Shown one piece after another: positions 25,053 to 33,682 of a stretch of DNA of 64,000 nt; positions within the stretch are counted from its first letter, which is position 1, and the number at the start of each line of letters is the position of its first letter. The DNA lies in NCBI GenBank assembly GCA_942492445.1, contig CALOEW010000076.1, forward strand, positions 11,499 through 75,498, in the 5' to 3' direction. The position numbers were made by a program, and so were the translations under genes. The notes under the pieces are model-generated. The model was given only the letters and a program-made list of their open reading frames with translations, was not told where the DNA came from and did no database searches. Origin of the DNA: NORP240 sp942492445 (lineage in GTDB: Bacteria > Pseudomonadota > Gammaproteobacteria > Pseudomonadales > Pseudohongiellaceae).

Positions 25053-25310
25053 GTGTTCGAATATGACCTGAAGAAAAGCAAGGCCAATCTCAAAAAACAC
25101 GGAATAGACTTCCATGCAGCTCAACAGCTCTGGGAAGATCCGGACATTCTGGAGATTCGTGCAACCTCAAGTGATGAAACGCGATTTTTAGTAAAAGGCC
25201 GGATAGAAGGCAAACACTGGTCAGCAATTGTGACGTACAGAAACGAAAATATTCGCCTGATCTCGGTGAGGAGGTCTCGCACGAAGGAGGTGAAACTCTA
25301 TGAAAGCTAA
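25053..25310 (+). CDS. brnT: BrnT-family toxin
   Basis: An 85-residue protein starting at GTG 25053. It matches BrnT: FEYDLKKSKANLKKHGIDFHAAQQLWEDPD at the N-terminus and WSAIVTYRNENIRLISVRRSRTKEVKLYE at the C-terminus, with the conserved pair of Arg near the end. BrnT is a RelE-like ribonuclease. It precedes its antitoxin, the usual brnTA order, with an 11-nt overlap. An AT-rich stretch with TATA-like sequences directly upstream probably holds the promoter. Confidence 0.9.
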   Translation: MFEYDLKKSKANLKKHGIDFHAAQQLWEDPDILEIRATSSDETRFLVKGRIEGKHWSAIVTYRNENIRLISVRRSRTKEVKLYES

Positions 25311-25551
25311 AGACCTGGATAAAAAGTTTAATGAAGGAAAAGAGGACATCATCGATGATCTCGATCTTTCCACTGCACGAAGGGTAAACCAGGAACAGAA
25401 GCGCATAAACGTTGATTTTCCATCCTGGGTTGTTGATTCCCTGGATCGTGAGGCAGCTCGTATTGGCGTCACCAGGCAATCGATAATCAAAGTCTGGTTG
25501 GTCGAGCGGTTAAAAGCCGAGGGTGTAAATCATGACAGTATAGGGCAGTAA
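25300..25551 (+). CDS. brnA: BrnA-family antitoxin
   Basis: An 83-residue protein. The acidic N-terminus (FNEGKEDIIDDLDLSTARRVNQEQ) would bind the toxin. The C-terminal half is a ribbon-helix-helix DNA-binding domain (KRINVDFPSWVVDSLDREAARIGVTRQSIIKVWLVERLK). It neutralises BrnT and autoregulates the pair. This domain order, with DNA binding at the C-terminus, distinguishes it from the antitoxin at 24389. Confidence 0.9.
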   Translation: MKAKDLDKKFNEGKEDIIDDLDLSTARRVNQEQKRINVDFPSWVVDSLDREAARIGVTRQSIIKVWLVERLKAEGVNHDSIGQ

Positions 25552-25869
25552 AATTGAAATCTCCCATGGGAAGAGGGAGTTCACTGGTTTAGCGCTTTGG
25601 TTGATCTAACCGGAAATATTGTCGAAGTAATCTCGAATGGTAGCGCTACCTGTATTCCATTGAGGAATATTCTAGGTGTCGAGACTCCACAATCTACACT
25701 ACGCCAGCATTGGATGAAGATGGCGTAGAAAGGTAACGAGCACTTACTACGCAGTAATGCCAATACCGGAAGCTCCAACAAACCGAAAAACAACCAAGCG
25801 GAAATGCAGGGGATATTGTTAGCGGCCTGTTATTTAGGAGTAATATGACAACTTCAATGCAACTGAATG

Positions 25870-25890
25870 TCCGGTAATCTTATTACCGGA
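25870..25890. repeat. CCGGTAAT hairpin repeat, copy A
   Basis: TCCGGTAAT, loop CTT, ATTACCGGA: a perfect 9-bp stem. The right arm continues AATAG exactly as in copy B. Confidence 0.6.
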
Positions 25891-26286
25891 AATAGGAGAA
25901 ATAAATCAAGGTAAAAGGGGAAGTTGTATTGGCTGAGGAGAGGAACGAAAAGAAAAAGCCCCCGGGCATGAGAAAGCAACCGGAAGGTACGGAATCTGAT
26001 ATTGAACCACTATCCAGGCAGAGCTGAGGGATGTGGAGGTTATTTCCGCTCGGGCCGAGTGCGCAGCAGGGCGACCGAGCCGCCCCGCAATCCACCGAAC
26101 CTGCTCCAACAAAGAATTAGTTCAGGCGGCACCACGGATTTCCACATAGGCGTTGTACCAGATTCTGAAAGATCAGCGCGCTGTGAAACTGTTACGCCTG
26201 GACTCACTACGAGTAGGTACCAAGGTTCTTAAGCTATTTACTGAAGATGTGGGGGGGGGCGTATGAAGGCTAAAATAGTGATTTAT

Positions 26287-26316
26287 TATTTCCGGTAATC
26301 TTTATTACCGGAAATA
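26287..26316. repeat. CCGGTAAT hairpin repeat, copy B
   Basis: TATTTCCGGTAAT, loop CTTT, ATTACCGGAAATA: a perfect 13-bp stem, longer than copy A. It is not followed by a T-run, so a terminator role is less likely than a repeat-element end or binding site. Confidence 0.6.
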
Positions 26317-26435
26317 GTGGTATTGGCGGGATTGGGCCACTATTCACGCAAAGCTGGCTACAAACCTGTCAACTGAAGCGTTTTCAGGCGGTTCGCGTCG
26401 TAGTGCAATCCAGGTGGTCGCGTGTAATACTGACT

Positions 26436-26897
26436 CTAACCAGATATCAGATCCGGTCTGCTGGCTTCCTGCCAGGCGCTGCGGCGCAGTCTACCGACGT
26501 TGAATTCGTAGGACTTGCACACTTCCGATTGCTTTCTGGCTGGCTGTAATTGATGCGCTATGGGCGTCCCGCTGATTTCACGCATATCGAAATTTACCAG
26601 CCTTGGTGCCGATTTCTTGTCTTTAAGTGTGGACTCATAATAGTCGACCGCGGCCTCTCTAAGTTTTACGATATTGATCGGACCGTCATAGCCGTAATAA
26701 CCGGCAAACGTCACGCTGGATCTGTCGGCATGTTCGAATACTGCAGACTCTATGGATGCTCTCAAGTGGGCAACGCAATCGTAATTCTTGCCTCGAAACC
26801 CGATCTGAAAAATCAACGTGAAATGCTGAAACCCGACTTCCGGCCCCTTGCGGGCCCCGGGCACGACATTGTTGAACGTAACCTGCATTGTTGGCAT
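26436..26897 (-). CDS. Unknown protein
   Basis: ATG 26897 is preferred (GAGG 9 nt upstream) over an in-frame ATG at 26951. The 153-residue product has no signal peptide or membrane segment. It contains beta-type stretches (MQVTFNNVVPG, HFTLIFQIGFRGKNYDCVAHLRASIESAVFEHA, SVTFAGYYGYDGPINIVKLREAAVDYYEST). No family recognised. The overlapping frame on the other strand is less protein-like. It lies next to the toxin-antitoxin region. Confidence 0.5.
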   Translation of the reverse strand: MPTMQVTFNNVVPGARKGPEVGFQHFTLIFQIGFRGKNYDCVAHLRASIESAVFEHADRSSVTFAGYYGYDGPINIVKLREAAVDYYESTLKDKKSAPRLVNFDMREISGTPIAHQLQPARKQSEVCKSYEFNVGRLRRSAWQEASRPDLISG

Positions 26898-27140
26898 ATG
26901 TGTAGCCTCAAGACAGTAATCAAAGGCTTTTGTAACTATTCTTACAGTCATTTAATACTGTAGTATGTGGTATTACAAGTCCGAATTGTGCAAGACTACA
27001 ATTGGTTCGACGAACGCTGATAAACATCAATAAAAAATCAATATGCCCTTGTTTTTATTGGAATTTATTTCATTTCTATTTGTTAGTACCCACTCACATC
27101 AAGTCAAAGTAAATTTATACTATCCAATAAAAAACAGTCA

Positions 27141-27159
27141 ATTAGCAGACCAAGCTAAT
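27141..27159 (-). terminator. Possible weak terminator downstream of gor
   Basis: A 6-bp stem (ATTAGC / GCTAAT) with a 7-nt loop. On the minus strand it is followed after 6 nt by a run of T. The stem is short, so this is uncertain. Confidence 0.35.
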
Positions 27160-27185
27160 CTTTATTCACGCCGAACTTTACCTGG

Positions 27186-28544
27186 CTAATCGTGGACCTT
27201 ACGTTTGCTCCGCATGGTCACGAATTCCTCGGCCAGGGTTGGATGAATTCCGATGCTGCGGTCAAAATCACTCTTGGTGGCACCGCAATTCAATGCCACT
27301 GCGAATCCCTGCAACAGCTCACCGGCATCTGGGCCTACCATGTGCACCCCCAGTACGCGGTCATTCGCGGCGTTGACCACCAGCTTCAATAATGACCGCT
27401 CTTCCCTGCCACTTAATGTGTGTTTGAGCTGTTTGACCCTGGCACTGTACAAATCCAGCTCCAGTCCCTCGGCCACTGCCTCCTGTTCAGTCAGCCCCAC
27501 AGTGGCAACGCTGGGAAGAGAAAACACGGCAGAGGGAATATTCTGATAGTCCATATCACAAACCTCTTCGGAGAAAAGGGCTCGGGCAACCAGTTGCGCC
27601 TCGGCCAGGGCCACGGGAGTTAGCGCAACACGGTTAATGACGTCACCCACTGCGTAGATGCCCGGTTCAGCAGTCCTGAAGTGCCTGTCCACCAGGATGG
27701 CGCCGTTTTCACTGCACTGGACATTGACATTTTCCAGTCCCAGATCGGCTGTCATCGGTCGGCGTCCCGCTGCAACCAGCACCGATTCGCTTTCAACTTC
27801 AATTCCGTTGTCAAGGGTAGTCAGCAACTTATTGTTTTCACTTTCAATCCTTACTGGACTGGCTAGCAGCTGCAAGTCCATATGCTGGCGGATTTCTCCC
27901 GTCAGAAACTGCCTGACTTCGTCGTCAAAACCTCGAAGCAGGGCTTCACCCCGGTAAACGAGGGTTACCCGGCAGCCCAGGCGGGTGAAGATACTGGCAA
28001 ACTCGACGGCAATATACCCGCCGCCGATTATCACCATGGATTCCGGCAGGGTTTCCATTTTAAAGATCTCGTTAGAGGTGATGGCCAGTTCGTTTCCCTC
28101 GAAGGGCGGAACCCAGGGCCAGCCACCCGTGGCTATCAGGATATACCTGGCCGTGACACGACGATTGTCCACCAGCACTTCGTGAGGTCCGGCAATTGTG
28201 GCCCGATGCTCGAAAACCGTGACCTTATTGTTCTCAAGAATGGATTTATAAATGCTCTCCAGTCTTTTGATTTCCTTGTCTTTGTTCGCCTTGAGGCGCG
28301 TCCAGTCAAAGTCGATCTCCGGGGTTTCCCATCCAAATCCACGGCTGTCCTGGAAGGCATCATGAAAGTACGCTGCGTAGCTGAACAGCTTCTTCGGGAC
28401 GCAGCCTGCATTGACACAGGTACCCCCGAAATAGCGCTCCTCGGCACAGGCTACCCTGGCCCCCAGACTGGCAGCGACGCGACTTGCACGCACTCCCCCC
28501 GATCCTCCTCCTATTACAAACAGGTCAAACTCAAATGCTGACAA
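27186..28544 (-). CDS. gor: Glutathione-disulfide reductase
   Basis: A 452-residue flavoenzyme that reduces glutathione disulfide with NADPH. FAD-binding GGGSGGVRASRVAASLGARVACAE opens the protein, followed by the redox-active disulfide GGTCVNAGCVPKKLF. The NADPH-binding domain is at MVIIGGGYIAVEFASIFTRLG, and the C-terminal interface has the catalytic His-Glu in GIHPTLAEEFVTMRSK. Length and motifs fit bacterial Gor. It is monocistronic and divergent from the alkB-like gene. It supplies the reduced glutathione that the GST proteins elsewhere in the window would need. Confidence 0.95.
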   Translation of the reverse strand: MSAFEFDLFVIGGGSGGVRASRVAASLGARVACAEERYFGGTCVNAGCVPKKLFSYAAYFHDAFQDSRGFGWETPEIDFDWTRLKANKDKEIKRLESIYKSILENNKVTVFEHRATIAGPHEVLVDNRRVTARYILIATGGWPWVPPFEGNELAITSNEIFKMETLPESMVIIGGGYIAVEFASIFTRLGCRVTLVYRGEALLRGFDDEVRQFLTGEIRQHMDLQLLASPVRIESENNKLLTTLDNGIEVESESVLVAAGRRPMTADLGLENVNVQCSENGAILVDRHFRTAEPGIYAVGDVINRVALTPVALAEAQLVARALFSEEVCDMDYQNIPSAVFSLPSVATVGLTEQEAVAEGLELDLYSARVKQLKHTLSGREERSLLKLVVNAANDRVLGVHMVGPDAGELLQGFAVALNCGATKSDFDRSIGIHPTLAEEFVTMRSKRKVHD

Positions 28545-28672
28545 AATAGTGTTCCCCCGCGGCTGTGAAGTCCCCGGCTGACCAGGGCGCTTCGCGCATT
28601 ATGCACGGCTTGCAGCGTAAATAAACTGTTCTGACCGGGACACGCAATTCTGTGATTTAATTGGCATGAACC

Positions 28673-29332
28673 ATGAAATCTCTCGGTGAACAGGCAGAAT
28701 TTTTTACCCCCCAGGGGCCGACAACCCACCAGCTGGGCAACGCCGAACTGGTGGAGCATCGCAACGCATTTTCTCAAGCGGAATCAGCCAGGTACTTCCG
28801 GTTTTTACTGGAAAACATAAATTGGCGAAGTGCTGCCGTTCCCATAGCCGGCAAGCTTGTTCCCATTCCCCGTCTGCAATGCTGGATTGCAGACCCCGGG
28901 CTTTCTTATACCTACTCCGGCATTACCATGCACCCGGAGGGTTGGTCGGAGCCCTTGCTTGAAATCCGCGAACGGGTGCAGCGGCTGGCAGGAATGGCAT
29001 TCAATGCCGCTCTGCTCAACCTGTACCGTGATGGTCGGGACAGTGTCGCGTGGCACGCGGATGATGAACCCGAACTGGGGTCCGACCCCGTGGTGGCCTC
29101 CGTCAGCTTCGGTGCCAGCAGGCCGTTTGACTTAAGGCCGAGGAAGTCAACCGGCAGTACCGGTAGGCTCCGGATCGTGCTGGTCGATGGTTCGTTGCTG
29201 ATCATGGGGAACACGGTACAGGCCAATTGGCTGCATCAACTCCCAAAGGTCAAGGGCCTGGAGGAACCACGGATAAACCTGACCTTCAGGCTGTTGCCGG
29301 TGGCGGTTGGAAGGCTCTGTGGCGACACCTGA
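28673..29332 (+). CDS. AlkB-family 2-oxoglutarate/Fe(II)-dependent dioxygenase
   Basis: A 219-residue protein. The Fe(II) ligands are His and Asp in SVAWHADDEPELG and the distal His in HQLPK. The 2-oxoglutarate-binding Arg is in RINLTFR, and NLYRDGRD matches the conserved N-x-Y-x-x-G segment. The layout is closer to AlkB2/AlkB3-type proteins than to E. coli AlkB. It probably demethylates alkylated nucleic acid bases. Its 3' end overlaps the next gene, so the two form one operon. Confidence 0.9.
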   Translation: MKSLGEQAEFFTPQGPTTHQLGNAELVEHRNAFSQAESARYFRFLLENINWRSAAVPIAGKLVPIPRLQCWIADPGLSYTYSGITMHPEGWSEPLLEIRERVQRLAGMAFNAALLNLYRDGRDSVAWHADDEPELGSDPVVASVSFGASRPFDLRPRKSTGSTGRLRIVLVDGSLLIMGNTVQANWLHQLPKVKGLEEPRINLTFRLLPVAVGRLCGDT

Positions 29333-30473
29333 TCATTTTGACGTCGCTGTCATCGGGGCCGGAGTCATTGGCCTGGCCGTTGCCCGGGTGCTGGCTGCGG
29401 CGCCCTTCATGGCGAATCGGAGCCTGGTGTTGCTGGACCAGGAAGAGGGTTTCGGTAAGCACACCAGCAGCCGCAGCAGTGAGGTCATCCATGCCGGAAT
29501 TTACTACCCCACAGGCTCACTGAAGGCCGACCTCTGCGTTCGGGGCCGACATCTTCTGTACGAACATTGCCGTCGCTTCAAGGTCCCCTGCAGGTGCACT
29601 GGAAAACTCATCGTCGCATCGGCTGGAGAGTCCACCAGGCTGGAGGCACTGCACAAGCAGGGAGCTGCCAACGGGGTTACCGGCCTTGCGCTGCTGGATG
29701 CCGGAACCCTGAGCAGCCTGGAAGAATGTGTCAGGGCCGACTTGGCGCTGATCTCTCCGTCCTCCGGAATTATAGACTCTCACAGTTACATGCTCAGTCT
29801 GCTGCACCTTGCGCAGATGCACGGTGCCATTTTTGCACCCAATACCCGGGTTGAAGCCATCTCACAGCATGGTGATGGTTTGCGGGTGGATACGCGGGTT
29901 AAATCTTCAGTCAGCGATGTTGACTCAAGCTACCAGTTTGCCGCTGGAGCGGTTGTCTGTTGTGCCGGGTTGCAAAGCGAGGCCCTGGCGCGACGATTTG
30001 AAGGGCTGGAAAAGCTGGCCATTCCCCGCCAGTACTTCTGCAAGGGCGACTACTTCTCTTATGCCGGGCAGAATCCATTCAATCATCTCGTCTACCCGAT
30101 ACCGGAAACCAATACCACCGGCCTGGGCATCCATGCCACGCCGGATATGGCAGGGTGTCTGCGCTTCGGTCCCGATGTCAGCTTCGTCGATACCGAAATC
30201 TACACCGTCGATCCGCAAAAACGGGACCGGTTCGCGGAAGCCATCCGCAAGTATTTTCCAGGTATCGAAGCGCAACACCTCAACCCGGACTACGCAGGAA
30301 TCAGACCCAGGCTTTCCGGGCCAGGAGAGCCTGCTGCGGATTTTGTCATCCAGGACGGGACTCCCTGGGGTGTTCCCAACCTGACCCTGCTGTTCGGGAT
30401 TGAATCGCCCGGACTCACTGCCAGTCTTGCAATTGCTGAAAAAGTCGCAGGCATGGTCAACCAGTCTTTTTGA
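29319..30473 (+). CDS. FAD-dependent oxidoreductase, L-2-hydroxyglutarate oxidase-like
   Basis: GTG 29319 is chosen (GGAAGG 4 nt upstream); a TTG at 29307 is the alternative. The 384-residue product begins with an FAD dinucleotide-binding motif (FDVAVIGAGVIGLAVARVLA) and has HTSSRSSEVIHAGIYYPTGSLKADLCVRGR, SSGIIDSHSYMLSLL, KGDYFSYAG and HLVYPIPETNTTGLGIHAT, all typical of the LhgO/L2HGDH branch of the DAO family. It would oxidise L-2-hydroxyglutarate or a related 2-hydroxy acid to the 2-oxo acid. It overlaps the AlkB-like gene by 14 bp. A terminator follows. Confidence 0.85.
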   Translation: MATPDHFDVAVIGAGVIGLAVARVLAAAPFMANRSLVLLDQEEGFGKHTSSRSSEVIHAGIYYPTGSLKADLCVRGRHLLYEHCRRFKVPCRCTGKLIVASAGESTRLEALHKQGAANGVTGLALLDAGTLSSLEECVRADLALISPSSGIIDSHSYMLSLLHLAQMHGAIFAPNTRVEAISQHGDGLRVDTRVKSSVSDVDSSYQFAAGAVVCCAGLQSEALARRFEGLEKLAIPRQYFCKGDYFSYAGQNPFNHLVYPIPETNTTGLGIHATPDMAGCLRFGPDVSFVDTEIYTVDPQKRDRFAEAIRKYFPGIEAQHLNPDYAGIRPRLSGPGEPAADFVIQDGTPWGVPNLTLLFGIESPGLTASLAIAEKVAGMVNQSF

Positions 30474-30560
30474 GTGGCGGGAATTTCTGACTATCTCCCA
30501 ATGGGTTGGCCTGTGGTCGGTTTCATTGCAAGGGCAACGAAGTCGTTGAGCAGTGTTCTG

Positions 30561-30592
30561 GCTGGAGCCTTCCTCAGGCGCCAGCTTTTTTA
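30561..30592 (+). terminator. Rho-independent terminator after the alkB-lhgO pair
   Basis: GCTGGAGCC and GGCGCCAGC form a 9-bp stem with one mismatch and loop TTCCTCA, followed by six T. It lies between convergent genes and is oriented for the plus strand. Confidence 0.8.
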
Positions 30593-30609
30593 CTGGGGCT
30601 TGGAGGACA

Positions 30610-30963
30610 CTAATAAGTTGCACCTGGCGTAGAGGATTTTTCCGGAGCCTTGGAAAGCAGAGCCTCGAAGCATTGTTTCAGGGTTTCGTTGTCACCAAGG
30701 AACTGAACACCGATGCCTGCCTTCCGGTCCGAAAGGGTATTCTTCGGTGTCACCCAGACCACTCTGCCCTCGGCGGCACAGCTGAGCTCCGGAAACCTGA
30801 GAATGATAAGGAGCACCTCACCCAGATCATGCAGGTGCCCGGTGGGTATGAAGAGGCCGCAATTGTCCACATGGGGCATGAAATAATGTCTCAATGCGGC
30901 AGAGTCGACAATCCTGAGTGAGAACAGTTTAGGCTGTGGCGAGTAGGTGGATCGTTTGTGCAT
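30610..30963 (-). CDS. pilZ: PilZ domain protein
   Basis: A 117-residue protein of the type IV pilus PilZ group: FSLRIVDSAALRHYFMPHVDNCGLFIPTGHLHDLGEVLLIILRFPE, then AEGRVVWVTP and AGIGVQFLGDNE. As in Pseudomonas PilZ, the N-terminal Arg-rich cyclic-di-GMP motif is not evident, so it may not bind the nucleotide. Its position directly after holB (one base between them) is the classical gammaproteobacterial order and supports the name. It acts in type IV pilus assembly. Confidence 0.85.
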   Translation of the reverse strand: MHKRSTYSPQPKLFSLRIVDSAALRHYFMPHVDNCGLFIPTGHLHDLGEVLLIILRFPELSCAAEGRVVWVTPKNTLSDRKAGIGVQFLGDNETLKQCFEALLSKAPEKSSTPGATY

Positions 30964-30964
30964 G

Positions 30965-31963
30965 TCAGTGTGTCAGGCGCGACCAGCGCCACATTATGCC
31001 CTCCAGGACCAGCTGACCATTGGGATTTGACACCCCCGCCAACTGCAGCCTGGCTTCCTCGGCCGCCCGGTTCATGGCCAGCAAACGGGTAAGCAGTTCA
31101 TCCCCCGCCAGGGAAGCTTCGGACATCAGGCGATAAAGATGAAGGACTTCTTTTCCGCCGGCTGCCGGCTGCTCAATCCCCAGCAACTGCTTCAGCATCA
31201 GTGTAGTAATCTGCCAAAGCCATTCCAGAACTTTCTCTGCTCCCAGGGTCTTGCCGGCCACAGCAAAGTCCGTGGGATCCAAGCTTCCCTCCAGCATCGC
31301 CGCCAGTCCCGTGAGGACCGTGCCGCGAGCCTGCCGATCCTCGCTTTCCAGCAGGTGCAGGGCGAGTAACGGGCGGTTGCCCGCCAGCACCAGGGCTTCC
31401 TCGAGCTCATCGTTCGAAGCGGACCGTTCCTGCAGCCAGGCACGGACCAGTTGTGCATCGGGAGCTGTAAACAGAATGCGCTGACAGCGACTGCGGACTG
31501 TGGGCAGCAACCGGCCCGGGTTGTCAGCAATGAGCAACAGGACTGTGCTGCCTGGCGGTTCCTCGAGGGTCTTCAATAACGCATTGGCAGCATTGGCATT
31601 AAGGGAATCGGCATTGTGCAGAATGACCACTTTGCGAGCACTGCTGTGGCTGGTCTTGCTGGCAAAATCCGTGAGCTCTCTTACCTGGTCAACTTTGACC
31701 ACTTTACTGTCTTCCGGGGCGACAATCAGTAGATCAGGATTGCTGCCCGCAATCAGCAACCGGCAACTTCGGCACTGGCCGCAGGCGCGTTCAAGTTGCG
31801 CGGGTTCGCAAAGAAGGAATGCAGCAGCGGCATGGGCGAAGTGCCTTTTTCCGAGGCCCCGTTCGCCTGCAAGCAGATAGGCGTGGGCAATACGTTCACC
31901 GCGCTGCTGTTGAAGCAATCGGTGCCAAAGAGGTTCCTGCCAGGGGTAAGGTTGCAGCTCCAT
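30965..31963 (-). CDS. holB: DNA polymerase III subunit delta-prime
   Basis: A 332-residue clamp-loader subunit. The N-terminal AAA+ domain has the altered P-loop GERGLGKRHFA, a four-Cys zinc module (CEPAQLERACGQCRSC) and the sensor segment KTLEEPPGSTVLLLIADNPGRLLPTVRSRCQ. The C-terminal helical domain is more variable. It loads the beta clamp onto DNA as part of the DnaX complex. It lies in the tmk-holB-pilZ order, 7 bp after tmk. Confidence 0.93.
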   Translation of the reverse strand: MELQPYPWQEPLWHRLLQQQRGERIAHAYLLAGERGLGKRHFAHAAAAFLLCEPAQLERACGQCRSCRLLIAGSNPDLLIVAPEDSKVVKVDQVRELTDFASKTSHSSARKVVILHNADSLNANAANALLKTLEEPPGSTVLLLIADNPGRLLPTVRSRCQRILFTAPDAQLVRAWLQERSASNDELEEALVLAGNRPLLALHLLESEDRQARGTVLTGLAAMLEGSLDPTDFAVAGKTLGAEKVLEWLWQITTLMLKQLLGIEQPAAGGKEVLHLYRLMSEASLAGDELLTRLLAMNRAAEEARLQLAGVSNPNGQLVLEGIMWRWSRLTH

Positions 31964-31970
31964 GCCGGAG

Positions 31971-32627
31971 TCAGTCTCCAGTTGTCTCGTCTACCAGCGT
32001 TCTTATCACTTCAAGTGTAGCAGACTTGACACGTTCAAGCGGTTGCCCGGCATCGATAACCACACATCGATTCGGTTCGGACGCCGCCCGTTTCAGGTAG
32101 GTTGCCCTCACTCGCAGGAAAAATTCCAGTTCTTCTTTCTCAAAGCGATCCAGATCACCCCGCCTGGAAGCACGCAAGAGACCGGCCTTCGGGTCCATAT
32201 CAAGGATGATGGTCAGGTCCGGCCGCAGACTGTCCTGAACCAGTTGTTCCAGTGCAGCGATCTTGTTGGTGTCAAGCTGCCTTCCTCCACCCTGGTAGGC
32301 GTAGGTTGCATCGGTAAAGCGATCACAGAGCACCCAGGTGCCTCGGGCCAGAGCCGGCCTGATACGGTGATTGAGATGCTGGGCACGAGCCGCGAACATC
32401 AACAGTAACTCGGCAGTCGGATCCAATGGCTCTGAACCGTCCTGTAGCAGCAGATCGCGAATGCGCTCAGCCACTTCGGTTCCACCAGGCTCCCGGGTCA
32501 CCAGCAAGTCAATGTTCCGCCTTTCCAGCAGTTCCTGGATGAAAGCAATATTGGTAGATTTGCCGACCCCTTCCACGCCTTCCATGGTGATGAACCTGCC
32601 TGGCCCGTTTCCTTCTGCTCCGCTCAT
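31971..32627 (-). CDS. tmk: Thymidylate kinase
   Basis: A 218-residue enzyme that phosphorylates dTMP to dTDP. The P-loop is MEGVEGVGKSTN, the dTMP-binding DR-x motif is VLCDRFTDATYAYQGGGRQLD, and the substrate segment is LLVTREPGGTEVAERIRDLLL. The LID region (DMDPKAGLLRASRRGDLDRFEKE) fits bacterial Tmk. It is codirectional with mltG upstream and holB downstream. Confidence 0.95.
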   Translation of the reverse strand: MSGAEGNGPGRFITMEGVEGVGKSTNIAFIQELLERRNIDLLVTREPGGTEVAERIRDLLLQDGSEPLDPTAELLLMFAARAQHLNHRIRPALARGTWVLCDRFTDATYAYQGGGRQLDTNKIAALEQLVQDSLRPDLTIILDMDPKAGLLRASRRGDLDRFEKEELEFFLRVRATYLKRAASEPNRCVVIDAGQPLERVKSATLEVIRTLVDETTGD

Positions 32628-32650
32628 AGTTGCTTTTGTTTTTCCGCCTT

Positions 32651-33682
32651 CTATTGGTCTGTGCCGCCAAGCTGGAAACGCCGAACCGCTGCGTTGTGTT
32701 CCTCAAGCGTCGCCGAAAACTGATGACTGCCATCCCCCCGTGAGACAAAGTACAGGGAGTTTCCCGCATCGGGACTGACGCTGGCAACGATAGAATCCCG
32801 CCCGGACAGCGCGATAGGAGTCGGTGGCAGTCCATTAACACGGTAAGTGTTATACGGAGTCACCTCATTGAGAGCGGCTCGATCGATGTTGCCATCGTAA
32901 CGCAAGCCCATCCCGTATATTACCGTCGGATCCGACTGCAGGCGCATGTTTTGTTCCAGACGCCGAATGAACACGCCGGCAATCTGTCGACGTTCGTCGG
33001 CGACAGCGGTTTCCTTTTCAACTATCGATGCCAGAATCAATGCCTCATACGGTGTGGCGAACGGCAATGCCCCGACACGCTGTGCCCACACCTCATCGAG
33101 TATTGCCAGCAGCCGTTGGTGGGCCCTTAAGAGTATCTCGCTGTCGCGGGTGCCACGGGTATAGAAATAGGTATCGGGAAACAGCAGTCCTTCCGGATCG
33201 CCGAATTCAAACCCGAGCCTTGCGGCTATTGTATCGCCGGATTGCCCTGCCAGGGTAGCGACGATCCCGGGACTGGACCAGATGATGGCAAGCGCCTGAT
33301 CAAACGTCCAGCCTTCCACCAGGGTGAGTTGGTACTGTTTCACTTCACCGTTCACCAGCATCTCCAGCAACTCAACCGGCGTGACCGAGGGCTGTAACTC
33401 GTATTCCCCAGCCTGCAACTGGCCGGCCCTGCCCGATATTCGGGACCAGAGATTGAACAGCCGGGGGTTTTCCAGCCAGCCATTGTCAGCCAGATCATCG
33501 CTTATCGAGGCCAGTGATGCGCCTGTGGGGATTTCAAACGTGACGCTGGAGCGCAGGGTCAGGGGTGTATTCAATTGAGCCCAGGCACGTAACATGATCC
33601 CCGTGGCAGTCAGCACCAGCACCACCGCGACGATAGCGAGCGCCAGCCGGGTGCGATTAGCTCTGATTGAAGAAAGCATCAT
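32651..33682 (-). CDS. mltG: Endolytic peptidoglycan transglycosylase MltG
   Basis: A 343-residue inner-membrane protein. One N-terminal membrane segment (LALAIVAVVLVLTATGIML) is followed by a LysM-like region and the YceG catalytic domain. The catalytic Glu lies in ILASIVEKETAVADERRQIAGVFIRRL, followed by LQSDPTVIYGMG and PYNTYRVNGLPPTPIALSG. It cleaves nascent glycan strands and helps set their length. Its 5' end overlaps pabC by 26 bp. Confidence 0.93.
   Translation of the reverse strand: MMLSSIRANRTRLALAIVAVVLVLTATGIMLRAWAQLNTPLTLRSSVTFEIPTGASLASISDDLADNGWLENPRLFNLWSRISGRAGQLQAGEYELQPSVTPVELLEMLVNGEVKQYQLTLVEGWTFDQALAIIWSSPGIVATLAGQSGDTIAARLGFEFGDPEGLLFPDTYFYTRGTRDSEILLRAHQRLLAILDEVWAQRVGALPFATPYEALILASIVEKETAVADERRQIAGVFIRRLEQNMRLQSDPTVIYGMGLRYDGNIDRAALNEVTPYNTYRVNGLPPTPIALSGRDSIVASVSPDAGNSLYFVSRGDGSHQFSATLEEHNAAVRRFQLGGTDQ

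Larger units (their letters stand above)
25552..26435. other. 884-bp stretch without a supported gene, with hairpin repeats
   Basis: No frame is convincingly coding. A short frame at about 25570-25727 reads plausibly (LVDLTGNIVEVISNGSATCIPL) but has no start signal, so it could be a gene relic. Two palindromes with the same CCGGTAAT/ATTACCGG core lie at 25870-25890 and 26287-26316. After each, a similar segment follows (ATTGaaCCACTAT at 25999 and ATTGggCCACTAT at 26331), so the whole may be a decayed repeated element. Confidence 0.45.

Noticed and set aside
24872..26435. Integron cassette array (attC sites) around the toxin-antitoxin modules
   Set aside because: Small genes and toxin-antitoxin pairs fit, but I could not find matched RYYYAAC/GTTRRRY core sites or an integron integrase.
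26550..26963. 137-codon plus-strand frame opposite the unknown protein at 26436-26897
   Set aside because: Composition is less protein-like and no ribosome site precedes the ATG, whereas the minus-strand frame has one.
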